Shown here: positions 41,045-52,481 of the stretch, one piece after another | Layout of the letters: each line of letters opens with the position of its first letter | Numbering within the stretch: the stretch's first letter is position 1 | Assembly: GCF_032362555.1 (NCBI RefSeq) | Contig: NC_083524.1 | Coordinates: 1,846,001-1,910,000, forward strand | Direction: 5' to 3' | DNA length: 64,000 bases | Source: Amyelois transitella | Lineage: Eukaryota > Arthropoda > Insecta > Lepidoptera > Pyralidae | The notes under the pieces: model-generated | Databases searched by the model: none | What the model was told of the DNA's origin: nothing | What the model saw: only the letters and a program-made list of their open reading frames with translations | Translations under genes and position numbers: made by a program

Positions 41045-44000
41045 TTAATTCGGTGGTGACTGTGGAAGTGAATAATCCTGAGGTTTCAGAAACTGGGACT
41101 GCGATGAATTGGAGGCTAGATGAGCAGACGGTGATGTCTGTGGAATTGGAGCTGGATAATTTTGAGGTTGTAGAGACTGGGACTGTGATGAAGTGGATGC
41201 TATTGGTGTGCCAGGATATGAATTAGTGTAATATCCATAATTGCTATCCCCATATCTTCCTGTGTCAGCTTGAAAAATAATTTGGCATATAGCATTTTTG
41301 ACATTAACTAATGTTACTGCATCATATTTCCGCAATTCAGTAGATATATACTGCCCGAAAGCAATGTAAGAATCAGTTTCCGGTTGTGGTGGCTGAGCAC
41401 ATTGTTGCAGAAGTTGGAAAGCCTCTGAAAGAGTTTCATCTGATATGTCATCTGCATTATTAGAAGTAGTTTTCTTTCTTTTTTTTGTTCTTTTGTTTGT
41501 TGTTTGGACACTGGATTGTGCATTCTGATCATTCTGCTCTCTACTCTGATCTGTGTGGTGGTTGGCTCTCTCCGGTTGTGTGTCACTAGTAATGTTACTG
41601 TTCTCGTTTTCGCTCACTGTAGTATTAACTTCAAGTTCCCCTTCAGTCGTATCAGATTCTACCTGTAACAACAATTATTATTACTATTTACTGCTTATTC
41701 TTATTTTCAGCTTTATATTATAATTAAGATCTCCTTTATTTTCAGGTGCCGTCAACTAAAGAAGAATGGCGTACAGTTTCTCAGCAATTCGAGAATAAGT
41801 GGAATTTCCCACACGTGATAGGAGCGATGGACGGCAAACACGTCGCTATACAATCGCCTTTTAATAGTGGCAACGACTTTGATAATTACAAATTATTTCC
41901 TAGTATTGTTCTTTTTGCATTAGTAGATGCAAATTATAGGTTCCTGTATGTGAATGTTGGGACTAAAGGCAGAATATCAGATGGAGGCGTGTTCAAAAGC
42001 ACAAATTTATATAAAAAACTTGAAAAAAAAGAGCTAAATATTCCTCCACCGGAGATATTGCAAGTTCCCTATAAAATTGAGGTACCCTATTATATACTAG
42101 GTGATAAAGCTTTTCAGCTTAATGATTATACTATGAAACCATACGCTGGTACACGGGAAAGGGGTTCTTGTGAAAGAATTTTCAACTACCGACTGTCAAG
42201 AGCACGTAGAGTAGTTGAAAACGCGTTTGGAGTACTTAGTTCTGTCTACATAGTCCTGCGTAAACCTATGCTTTTGGAACCAGAAACTGCGACTAAAGTC
42301 GTGCTGGCAACGGTTGATCTATATAACTACTTACGCAGTAATCCTAACCTTATATCGCCAGGAACGTTTGATACAGTACAGGAGAATGGAGATGTAAGGC
42401 CGGGTCCAGACGAGTGTAACGTGTAATGTAAGATTACGTGTAATTTAGTATCAACAGTGTGGACGGCACACGAACTAAAGCGAATTGTGAACGCGAAAAT
42501 ATTTCAAAAGCTGTTTCCACTCAGTTGCTACGAACATGCCGAATAGGAAGGTCGTGATAGCTGGTGCGGCTTTTATTTTCATGTATTTACTAACTGAAGA
42601 CCGCAAAAGTCGGAAGCGTCGATGGTGGAAAACTAATTTGTATAAAAGAAGATCTTCTTTACTTGTGGAACTAAAATCTCAACATATAAGTGGTCAATAT
42701 AAAAACTTTACCCGGATGTCGCCTACTGACTTCGAATATTTGTTAACAATCATTGCGCCTAAAATATCAAGACAAGACACTATAATGAGATCTGCAATTT
42801 CGCCGCAAGATAGACTGGCTCTAACACTAAGAGCTCGTTCCCACCTGTCGGCTATCGGATCCGTATATTAATCGGATGTCGGCGCCTTTGTTCACACACA
42901 CGATCGGTTGTCGGCCACGGTCGAAGCTAGTGCCAATTTCAAGCACTCTACGCGAGGCGATTGTGCACGATGGACGTCGACGAAGCTCTTGTTGTGATGT
43001 ATTATTATTTGAGAAGAAAACGAAGAAAGACAGCCAAGGAAAGAAAATATTGGGTGCACCCAATCCTGAGAGAAAGATTTAGTTTGGGAACATTTCAGAA
43101 TTTAATAACAGAATTGAGGAGTGACGAAATTAAGTTTTTCAATTATTTTAGAATGTCGATAACTACATTCAACCATCTATTGGCTCAAATATCAGTGAGC
43201 ATAAACTACCAAAATACGAGATTTAGAGACTGCATTTGTACTGAAGAAAGGTTGGCGATATTTTTAAGGTAATATAATTATACATATTAATTTGTATAAA
43301 GGAAGAGATAAAACAGTCACTTTTAGTTCACATATATTTATTGAAAGAAATAACTTTAATTTTTTTTAATTACGAAAACAAATTAGTGGAGTTAAATATT
43401 ACTAAAATCTAAGTCCGAATCTTGAGTATTACTTGAATGTAGTGACAAAGTAGGTGATGCTGGTTCAACGAGTTGGCGTGTCGAATATCCATATCCACTT
43501 GAAGGGAAGATATTATTCTGGTTTAATGGTGGGTGCACATTCTGGTTTTGTGACGAATATACAGATTGTTGCACGTGATCTCTTGATTGTGAATGCCAAC
43601 CATAGTTTGATGAGTATAAACGACTTTCACGCTGCTTTTTAATATTTTGAATCAGTGACAGCACGCCTGATTGAAACTCTAAAGTTTCATTATCGTCAAA
43701 AGACGTAACGCTCGGTAGAACACCTTTAAAAAAAGAGAGCATTGGATGTTCGTTACTTCTGTCTGACTGTAGCCTGCTATCTAAAAACTGGCTCATTTTG
43801 TCATCGAGACAGGAGGTTTTGGGCTTTTTGGAAGTGCTTGGTAATAGCAGCTCTGAATTTATATCTGTTGTATTGGCCGCTGATGCCTCGGGACATGTAT
43901 CTGTTGGACGCTTCTTGACAGAATCATGAGTTCGATTAGGCTCAGCCACTTTTTGCAGAAAACTCATCTGTTCTTTATATATATATGGCTTTGAAAACTT

Positions 44001-47000
44001 AGCCCCTGCTCCGGATTTTTTGACGTCATTTTTATTTGCTCGCATCCAGGCATCTCGTAGATTCGACCACTTTGTAGATACTAATTTACCTGCAATTACA
44101 ATAGGTACATATAGAAATGTTAATTATTTTACCTACTTAATTATTTTACAGATATTGCGCATCGGGTTGTTCCTTCAAAGAATTGCACTATAGTTACAGA
44201 GTTGGTGTGTCAACTATTAGTAAAATCTGCAAAGAAATTAGTTCCACTATCTGGGATGTATTAAGAGACGAGTTCATGCAAATTCCTGATAATGAGCGTA
44301 AATGGTTGGAAATTGCAAAAGGTTTTGATATGAAAGCCAACTTTCCGCACTGTCTTGGAGCAGTTGATGGTAAGCACATAAGAGTGGTGAAACCAAACAA
44401 TACTGGCTCGATGTATTTTAATTACAAAGATTATTTTTCATTTGTTTTACTAGCCGTTGTTGATTCAGAATATCGTTTTATTTTTATGAGTGTTGGCTCG
44501 TATGGAAAAGAATGCGATTCTTCAATATTCAAGGAGTCAACTATATGGAAGAAACTGAATGATGGTAGTTTAAATATACCAAAACCAAGGCCTCTACATG
44601 CAACACTTCAAAATGATATGCCTTATGTTCTCGTGGGCGATGAGGCTTTCCCTCTGTCAACAAATTTGTTAAGACCTTTTGGAGGCACTCATTTAGACCA
44701 CATGAAAAAAATATTTAACTATCGTTTAAGTCGGGCAAGAATGTACGTTGAATGCGCATTCGGTATTTTAGCCAATAAATGGAGAATATTTCATCGGCCA
44801 CTGGATGTCCACCCAGACACGGCTATCGAAATTGTAAAAGCGTGTACAGTATTACACAATTTTGTAAGAGAAAAGGACGGTCTGAACTTTGAAGATATTC
44901 ATTATGCGGCAGAAAATCCGATGCAAGAACAAGTACAACTGCAAAACTGTAATCCACGTGGTGGTCCTATTGCAAATTATATACGGTCTGAATTTGCAAA
45001 CTACTTCGTTTCAACAATAGGCTCGGTGCCTTGGCAACCAGAAGCGCATGGTTAATATTTATGTTTTGAATTTTACGTATATTATTAAATAAATAACTTC
45101 AAACACTTACCACATGATTGTCTTTCTTTTTCGTCCAAATTGTCAAAATTAGGTATGAGTAGGCAGCAAACTTCCCGCCAAGCAGCTATTTTCAGGTTCT
45201 TATCTTTATAATCATTTAGAGTTTTGTCCCAAAGGACACCTCTTTCCTGAACTAGTGTGATCAATTGTTCGGGGTTGATATTTTTTTCCATTACTACGAA
45301 TCACCAAACGTGCGTACAATAAAAACACAACAACTCTGCTTGCGCGCCGCGATGTGTGTGTGCGCGATCGCAGGTACGACGTACGCACGAACGGAATGAG
45401 GGGTAGCGGGGAGAGGGTTATCGGCTCCGACATCAGACAAATGTGAACAGCGCCGTTCTTAATCATAGGCGAGCGAGATCCGACACGATTTTTTTCCGGG
45501 CGTAGAGGGCTGGCAAAACACCCGACATTTCTTGTCGGAGCCGACACAAAATCGGTTTCCGATAAGTGTGAATAGCGTCATATATAATGCTCTGCCACTA
45601 GAACTTCCGTTTAATATACGGATCCGACACCCGACAGGTGGGAACGAGCTCTAAGATTTTTGGCAACAGGAGATTCATTTACAAGCCTTCAATACACCTT
45701 CAGAATTTCAAAACAGTCAATGTCTTGCATTGTACCAGAAGTTTGTGAAGCGATTATAAAAGCATTGAAAGAAAACATTAAGGTGAGTTTTACATATTTT
45801 TATTTATTTATTAAAATAACAAATTAAGCTATTGTATTAAGTACGGTAAGCAAAATTAAAATTATTCCAAAATTAAAATTAGAAAGTTGAATCAAATTGT
45901 ATCTTCAAATCATGTAGTACAAAATTTATTCTTTTCAAATCAGGTCATTCACAAAGTCTACATCTTCATATGAAGTTTGAGATAATTCTGAGGGAACAGG
46001 TGAAGCATATGGAGCAGTAGGGCAACTTGTTTGATTTTGACCTGTTGAATACCCTGAAGTAAGTTCTGAGCGATTAGACAAAGAAGGTGGTTCATTGCAG
46101 TATCTTGATGAAGGAACCGAGCCTGTTGTATACCCACTGTAATTGAATGCCGATGGATAATAATGTTGAGAAAAGTTAGTGCACCCTTCATCGGCTTTGA
46201 ATATTACGTCCATTATTGCTCGCTGCACGGCATTTTTAGTACTTCTGTTATATTGTTGCATCTTGCTGCATATAAAATTTGAAAAGAAAAGGGTTTCACT
46301 GTCAAAATTGTTTGGATTATTGTTCCGGGGTTCAGGAGTAGGACTAGAAGCAGCACTCTTAAGCAGGCCAAGAGCCTCCGAAAGCATACCCATTTTTTTA
46401 TTTTCGTCTGATTTCTTTTTTTTGGGGGCCTGACCAGTTGGTGATATAAATTCTGAACTGTTATCAAACAAACTGTTATCATTTTCGACACTTGTAGATG
46501 CACTCTGTTCCGGTTCATTTGTAATCTGTAATTAAAAAGAAATTCATTGTTTCAGCTGCCAAAAACAGAGTCAGAATGGATCCAGATCTCAAACAGATTT
46601 GATGAATTGTGGAATTTTCCCCATTGTGCCGGAGCCATGGACGGTAAACATGTCATTCTCGAGGCTCCGGTACATAGTGGCACAGAATATCGTAACTACA
46701 AATCTAATTTCAGTATAGTGATGTTTGCTTTAGTAGACGCGGAATATAATTATAAATTTCTGGATGTCGGATGTCAAAGCCGCATTTCAGATGGTGGAAT
46801 TTTTAAGGAAACTGAATTATATAAAAAACTAGAAAATAATTCGTTAAGATTGCCTGCACCTGAAGCACTGCAAGGTAGAAACAAAGTAGTACCATATGTT
46901 TTTGTAGGAGACTCTGCCTTCCCTTTACAAAACAATATAATGAAACCCTATCCAGGAGAATACCCCAAGGGATCGCCGCGAAGAATTTTTAATTACCGGT

Positions 47001-48839
47001 TAAGCAGAGCTCGCAGGATTGTAGAAAATGTATTTGGTATCACAGCATCTGTGTTCAGAGTTCTACGAAAACCTATGCTCCTTCAGCCCAAAACCGTGGA
47101 GACTATAGTCATGGCTATTGCACACTTGCATAATTTTTTGAGAAACACGGATTCATCTAAAAACTTGTATGCACCCCCTGGCTCACTTGACAGCGACCAA
47201 AACGGAAGATTATGTGAAGGTAGTTGGCGGAGAGATTGTGAAATGTCATCTTTACTTCCATTGAATAATGTACCTAGAAGAGCTGCCTCAACGGCAAAAC
47301 AAATTAGGGATGAGTTTAATGACTATTTTATGAACGAGGGTACAGTTTCTTGGCAGAATACATATTGTTAAGTTTTTTTTATCAAGTCGAAGGAAACTAG
47401 TTCAATGCAGTTACCTCTGTGTTGCGTCGTTTCCTTGGATTATTTCGATCTCCTAAAAATGCCAGCGCCTCGTAAGCAAACCATGTACTTTTGTACGTTT
47501 CATCCCCACCTGTAAAATAAATTACAATAAATAAACAATACAATAGAATATAGTACATATATGTATAGTAAAATATAGTAGAATATAGTAATATAGTGGG
47601 TATACAATAGAAGTAATAATTGTACTAATAGCAAGTAAGTGATAATACCGTAAAAACTAAATTAATAAATAAAAGTGTGTAATATGTAAAGCAACATAAA
47701 TTTATAATAAAACATACCTTTTCCGGAACTATGGCTCTTCTTTACTTTTCCTTTTTCTCTTCGATGTGAAGCAAGCAAACTAATCATTTTGTTTTTGCAT
47801 TCTTCTACATCTCTTTCCAATGAATGAGCAATATCACTCCAAGCATCGTGTTTCAGATTTTTTTTATAGTATTGCGGGTTTTTTGGATCCCAAATAACAG
47901 GTTTTTTTTGATACAAACTAATAAGTTCAAGCGATTGTTCGTCACTCCACATCATGAACGTACATACGACACAACCGTCACGAACGCCGTCCAAACGAGC
48001 ACTGCGAGCGTCTTTGTGTTCGCGCGAAAAACCGACAGCCGATGGATCAACCCCGAGCGCCGCGCGAGCGTTACATGTAATGCTCGTAGTGCCGTCCACA
48101 CGTAGAATTCGTGTTACATTACACGGTGGATTACATTACACGTTACACTCGTCTGGACCCGGCTTAATACCTGGAAGCTGGCGAAATGAACCGCCATCAC
48201 AATCGCTACAACCGATGGCCGTCGTACCAAGAAGAGCAACTGAAAATGCCACTACAATACGGTCCCACTTAGCAAGACACTTTGTTACAAACCATACAAT
48301 AGTTTGGCAAAATGAATATCAGTAAACTAATAGCTCACATGTTCCAATGTATCGCGTGTGGTTCCGGGTTCATTTTTATCCGCCATAAAGTCGAAGTCAT
48401 CATACGCAAACCACTTTGATTTATATGTATCTTGAGCACCTGAAATAAACAAGTTACTCATTAAAATCACCACGTGTATTTCTAACAGCTTAAATGTAAA
48501 AAGCGAAATCACGTGAAATCCACAGTAAATATTATGATGTAATTACTTATAATAAAATATATAATTTTAATACCTACAGATAAAAAGTAGCTTTGTTTTC
48601 TTACCGGATTCAGTTATACGGCTTTGCTTCTCTCTGTGTTTCTCCCTTCTGTAGCCTCCCGCCAGAGATCGCATTTTTTTCTTTAGGTTCTCGATCGACT
48701 TATTCCCCATTTCACGAGAAATCTGACGCCAAGCATCATCTCTAACACCTCTATTGGTGTAATTAGAATCTTTGGGATCCCATAAACATTTAAATTCTTT
48801 ATAAAGCAATATCAAACGGCGACTTTCTGAGATGTCCAT
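41045..48839 (-). CDS. MADF-type DNA-binding protein of element H (three exons)
   Basis: Exon 1 (48839-48605): [20 protein letters not shown], then [20 protein letters not shown] and [20 protein letters not shown], a MADF domain. Exon 2 (48439 to about 48342): [20 protein letters not shown]. Exon 3 (41662-41045), inside the transposase intron, begins [12 protein letters not shown], has a basic stretch ([13 protein letters not shown]) that may be a nuclear signal, a helical segment and a Ser/Gln/Pro-rich tail. The open frame looks intact, but its intron now holds I and J (about 6.7 kb). Partner of the transposase by family inference. Confidence 0.8.
42970..45055 (+). CDS. HARBI1-like DDE transposase of element J
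   Basis: Exon 1 (42970-43268): [40 protein letters not shown], ending FL-AG|GTAATA (a slightly unusual donor). Exon 2 (44152-45055) after [29 protein letters not shown] in [29 protein letters not shown] in [11 protein letters not shown] and E in [21 protein letters not shown]-terminus [18 protein letters not shown]. About 400 residues with no defects. Expected to mobilise J together with its MADF partner. Confidence 0.92.
43392..45291 (-). CDS. MADF-BESS-like DNA-binding protein of element J
   Basis: Exon 1 (45291-45111): [40 protein letters not shown]. Exon 2 (44089-43392) joins in frame as [20 protein letters not shown], finishing the MADF domain. Then comes a linker with [13 protein letters not shown] and a BESS-like pair ([20 protein letters not shown]), and a Ser/Asn/Gln-rich end. 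Its acceptor at 44090 and the antisense transposase acceptor at 44151 are 62 bp apart. No defects seen. Confidence 0.88.
45935..47956 (-). CDS. MADF-type DNA-binding protein of element I (three exons)
   Basis: Exon 1 (47956-47718): [60 protein letters not shown]. Exon 2 (about 47511-47415): [20 protein letters not shown], donor GAG|GTAACT. Exon 3 (46525-45935): [10 protein letters not shown], a basic patch ([12 protein letters not shown]), a helical region ([20 protein letters not shown]) and a Ser/Tyr-rich tail. The exon structure is the same as in H. The acceptor of exon 3 is only 30 bp from the transposase acceptor on the other strand. Open throughout. Confidence 0.82.
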
Positions 48840-49139
48840 GGCGAGGTGGATCGCGCGAACCAACACAACCGTCCACACCGCGCGCATCACGCAACTGAGG
48901 CACCTTTGAGGCTGGCACAAAAACCGACCGCACACGGATCGCGCGAGGTAGGGAGCGCGCGCTCCAATACGTGCGCATGGATCGCGCGCGGCACGTCCAC
49001 ACCGCCTGCATCTTTGGATCGCGCTGCTGCCGCGCGCGATCGGAGCGCGATGGAGCGTCCGGTGTGGACTCGGCTATTGGTGTTGCAGAATCACCCTGTA
49101 TTATACTGAATAATCCAGCTAATAAAAATACTTGCTTAC

Positions 49140-49316
49140 CAAATTCTTTTTTTTTCATTTTCTTATAAATTTTCCGAGCACATTTTGTTCGTGATTTCTT
49201 CCCATCTTCTTTTCTTTAAATCCCGATCACTGTATTCTTCTGATGTTATATCCCAAATTGCTTTACGGCTTTCAATTTCCCGAATAAATTTCTCTGTATC
49301 GAAAGTCATCTTCATC
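49140..49316 (-). pseudogene. MADF first exon of element K
   Basis: Reads MKMTFDTEKFIREIESRKAI, WDITSEEYSDRDLKKRRWEE, then after a shift ARKIYKKMKKKEFG|GTAAGC. The MADF pattern W-D-x10-12-D...W is clear. H lies in the intron after this exon. The remaining exons would have been in the lost left half of K. Confidence 0.65.
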
Positions 49317-49584
49317 TTCAACAAAGTTCGGAACGCAAAATACGTCTGGCTGCTACAACTAGTGCGCGGAGACTGACCGCAGCCGCATACATTCGCCTAC
49401 CCACGTTCTGGCTGCGCGCAGCCAACCGGCTGCCGTGCAAACAACCGCGTTGTTTGCACGGCTGCCGTGCAAACAAACTGCCGCAGCCGGGAATTCATGG
49501 TTGCCTAGTGCGCGGGCTCCTATACAACGTCATATGTTTTACTGCCTAGCCTGGCTGCGCAGCCAGGCTGCCTAGTGTGCCCTT

Positions 49585-49754
49585 AATGTACAGTTGTAGG
49601 TGTTCCAGTCCTGCTGTGGTAGGACTGCAGGGTTTTTGCAAAGTAGCTCGCCATTTTTTTTTGGCCAGTATAACTTTCCTTTGATCTCCCAAGAAGCGGG
49701 CACTGTTTTTAATTCAACCCGGCCTTTTTTACGAGTCGAAACTATTTTGAACAT
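49585..49754 (-). pseudogene. N-terminal exon of an insect transposon-associated protein, cut by K
   Basis: Reads MFKIVSTRKKGRVELKTVPA, WEIKGKLYWPKKNGELLCKN, QQDWNTYNCTL. The M-F-K-I-V...VP..W...G.LYWP...DW pattern is one I associate with the N-terminus of repetitive insect proteins that carry a DUF4806-like C-terminus. K's right terminus interrupts it at NCTL. No further exon can be found. Confidence 0.4.
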
Positions 49755-51174
49755 GTTTCTGGAAAAAATATATCATTTTTCTATAACACTTCAAAAACTA
49801 CCACACGATTACAAACAATAACAACACTATTAAAAATACTAACATTATTGTATCTTCAGGGGATGTGAAGTTTGCTTATATGTATAATAAATTTATCCAA
49901 CAACAGTTAGTTTTGCAGTCAATTACAAACAATTTTTAGCCGCCATCAACTTTTCATTAAGGACAGTGACAGTGACAGCAGATCTTTTTAGTTTGACATT
50001 GACTTATGAGTGAAAGATATTCAAAACGAGATTTAAATGGAAATATAATTAGGTGCTCTTGGGTGTATTTTGTAACAAGTGCTAAAATTTTGGTTGCAAC
50101 TACTTACAATTTTAGTTGGTAATATAAACAATTGTCTAACTAAATATTACGCAATGCGTCATTCATAGTAGTACTATAAATACCTACATTAGTGTAGGTC
50201 CCATCACCCTCAAATATTCATGGATTTATTTTCTATAAAAAAGAACCCTAAAAAGCTGAATAAAAGTATACTGTTTTATGTAATTTAAGACCTTTTGCTG
50301 ATAAATATATAATTATTGTACTTTAAACCAAATAATTTCTGGATATGTCGTAGTATGTGAACTATTATGCAAAAATAAGCAACACTTTAATTCAAATTGG
50401 CCTTCCGGCATTAACTAACGTTCGACATAAACCTATTTTTATAAATCCTCAACATTTATCTTATGAAACACTTTGTTTAGTGAGTAGGAAACATTATCAG
50501 TTATACAAAATTTGATTCTCATTACTTGCTGGGACTGAAATTTGATAAAAAGTAAAGATCATTTAATTTAACTATTATTTCATATTTGTTTACCTTTTAA
50601 AATGTAGCTTTATCTTGAGGCGCTCAAAAAATGCACAATGATCATGTTGATAATTCACAGTAAAGTGCCATGCGTTTATATAATTCACCTTAAACTTACT
50701 TAAAATGTATGAAATCATTTACTTACCAAATTTTTGAAGACGTAATCGGCGACCATTTACAATATTTTGAACTAAGTGACACAAATTAATCCCGTCACAA
50801 TGAAAAATACTTTTTACTTGCATAATTTCTTTGTAAAACTACTCCAAAGATCGGAATTTTGTTTATCATTTGAATATCTGAACTCATAAATTAACAACTG
50901 CATAAAAGATGTATAATTTCTGGACTAAAGAAAAATCAGAATTTATGCAGAAGATATTCAGTGTGTTGTACATTTATTCAGCTGCTATGTGGCTATTAAT
51001 CAACTGTTAACCAAATTGAAGCAAGATATTTTGTGCCCAAATAGCTTGAATATCACCTGTGTAAGCGCTTACACAGAAGTTATACAAATACTATATCCAG
51101 CTTAAAGTTAAAAGATTGCTTTTACGCAAAATTTATACAGCTATACTGTGTTGGCTGGGTGGGTAAAAGCTAGT
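49755..51174. other. Stretch without recognisable gene
   Basis: AT-rich, only short open frames, no ends or dispersed repeats recognised. It may include the promoter side of the broken gene at 49585-49754 and otherwise ordinary intergenic DNA. Confidence 0.5.
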
Positions 51175-51365
51175 CCTTTTCAGTCACTTCGTAATCTTCC
51201 ACCGTATCAATTTTTACGCCTTGTATAGATGATTCAAAACAGTGACCAATGAGTCAATATTAGTAATATTACCAGCATGAGCTACAAATTGATCTGCAGT
51301 TCGTTTTAAGAATACCGCCGACGCCTACGCCATCGGGTGCTCCCTTTCCGTGACCACACTCTTTA
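51175..51365 (-). pseudogene. Degenerate fragment of a repetitive insect protein
   Basis: Frames on the - strand give CGHGKGAPDGVGVGGILK, then TADQFVAHAGNITNIDSLVT, then IQGVKIDTVEDYEVTEK, with at least two shifts. A GKGAPDGVGG..KR.AD motif occurs, as I recall, in many uncharacterised arthropod transposon proteins. No family name offered. Confidence 0.35.
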
Positions 51366-52477
51366 ATGAAGTTTCCGCAATAAAGTACTGCCACTATTAA
51401 GGATTTAAATAAAAAAAGGTAAATCCCTAGAAAATCCACTGTTTTTATTATATGATTAAAAGTATACTGAAAAACAAATGGTATTATAAACTTAGGGGTT
51501 TATGTATTTTTGTACCTTAGTAGCGGCAATCATAATGAAATCAAAAAAAAACTAAAAAACTACGCTTTTATTGCTAATCGAACTAAAAAATAGAAAATAA
51601 AAATTAATGACAAAGGAATTATTAAACAGTAGTAGCAAGTCGAACAATCAGTTATAGTCAATTACCTCCGATTAAAATTATAACACAATTAAATTTATAA
51701 ACAAAACCATTTAAATCGGAGTCAAAAGCGTAGGGTGCTTGATGTAGTAAATATTAGTATAATTCTCATAATGATGATTGTTAAACCCAGTTGAAAAGAA
51801 TTTTATAGGGAAAAATCACTGTTAATATAATATTTTTAACTATCCAGCAAACATAATAATTTTCGATTGTGGCCTTGCCAGGAATCAAAAAACAAGATTA
51901 AGAGGCAGATTGATACAGGAACAAAAATATTTCAAACATACCTCCACTGCCTTTACAACCAGGAACGCAACCATGTTTATCTGAAGACATCGTGGCACTT
52001 TTGTTGTAAAATCTGTCTTTCACAAAAACAAACACAAACTTGGGAGTCATATCTCAAATAATCAGGTACTTATTACTGGAGTCCTATCTCAAAATATCTG
52101 CACAACACAGTGAACACAGTCAGAGTCCAATCTCAGATGATAAAATCGCACGAATATCCGGAAGAACAAAGCTCGACTCAACGGAAGATTCCAAACTCCA
52201 AATAACGACAAGTTATCAGCACAAAACAAAGTGCAAATAAATACACAGGCACCGGTAAAAAAACAGAAAAAAAGTTTACAGGTGTTCGAATCGAATTCAA
52301 AACTTACTGTCAAAACTTATTTGAAATAAATAAATTGTCACTCATTTTCCAAACGAGTATTACAGTGTTGCTATTATAAATAGGCAAAAGATACCTAATG
52401 TTAATTCAAGAATTGCATTAATATGTTAAATACGTATTAAATATCGCAAAATTCTGTAGGTAGTAACTTTTTTCTTG
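51366..52477. other. Stretch without recognisable gene
   Basis: AT-rich. No coding signal longer than about 70 codons, and none of these resembles a protein. No repeats identified. Confidence 0.5.
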
Positions 52478-52481
52478 TATT

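Larger units (their letters stand above)
42831..45651. mobile_element. PIF/Harbinger element J, both genes intact, innermost of the nest
   Basis: Left end GAGCTCGTTCCCACCTGTCG; right end is the inverse (CGACAGGTGGGAACGAGCTC). Exact TAA duplication (42828-42830, 45652-45654). 2,821 bp, complete, with both genes open. Youngest layer of the K-H-I-J nest. Protein-level sister of element B, though the termini differ completely. Confidence 0.95.
42536..47371 (+). pseudogene. HARBI1-like transposase of element I, interrupted by element J
   Basis: Exon 1 starts [20 protein letters not shown] at 42536. At 42830, inside [19 protein letters not shown], element J is inserted. The exon resumes at 45655 and ends at 45782 (AAG|GTGAGT). 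Exon 2 (46556-47371) has D in [14 protein letters not shown] in [13 protein letters not shown] and E in [20 protein letters not shown], ending VSWQNTYC. Apart from J there is no stop, so it was intact when J landed. Close relative of H's transposase in sequence and intron position. Confidence 0.88.
42398..48164. mobile_element. PIF/Harbinger element I, containing J
   Basis: Left end GGCCGGGTCCAGACGAGTGT; right end, inverted, AGCCGGGTCCAGACGAGTGT, followed on both sides by AACGTGTAATGTAA. Exact TAA target duplication (42395-42397, 48165-48167). Inserted in exon 2 of H's transposase. Carries a transposase and an interlocked three-exon MADF gene. About 2.95 kb without J. Confidence 0.92.
40485..48325 (+). 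pseudogene. HARBI1-like transposase of element H, interrupted by element I
   Basis: Exon 1 (40485-40922) reads MESHVQRRRLAVAAVTFILL through [20 protein letters not shown] to AAAG|GTAAGT. Exon 2 starts at 41746 with [15 protein letters not shown] and has D in [14 protein letters not shown] in [11 protein letters not shown] and E in [13 protein letters not shown]. At 42397 element I begins, after NGDV. The tail resumes at 48168 as [13 protein letters not shown] and ends IVWQNEYQ. With I and one TAA removed, the codons run on without a break, so the gene was open when I landed. Confidence 0.88.
40311..49075. mobile_element. PIF/Harbinger element H, containing I and J
   Basis: Left terminus AGCCGGGTCCACACCGGACG; right terminus, inverted, AGCCGAGTCCACACCGGACG. 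Target duplication ATT at 40308-40310 and 49076-49078. Subterminal GATCC/GATCG-rich repeats follow on the left, GCGCGATC-rich on the right. It carries a transposase split by element I and an interlocked three-exon MADF gene. Without I the element is about 3.0 kb. Its first 83 bp match element M (63573) at all but one position. Confidence 0.9.
39992..49582. mobile_element. PIF/Harbinger element K, remnant enclosing H
   Basis: Left remnant 39992-40310 holds the end of a transposase. Right remnant 49079-49582 holds a MADF first exon and the terminus, ending (inverted) GGGCACACTAGGCAGCCTGG. The right end has an 18-bp palindrome CCTGGCTGCGCAGCCAGG (49550-49567) and repeats of GGCTGCCGTGCAAACAA. 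H (40311-49075) sits in K's MADF intron. The left part of K, including its left end and most of the transposase, is lost at the junction with the LINE/Helitron chimera. Confidence 0.75.

Noticed and set aside
45212-45547. 111-codon - strand frame overlapping the MADF start of element J
   Set aside because: It runs from J's GC-rich subterminal DNA and overlaps the well-supported MADF exon in another frame.
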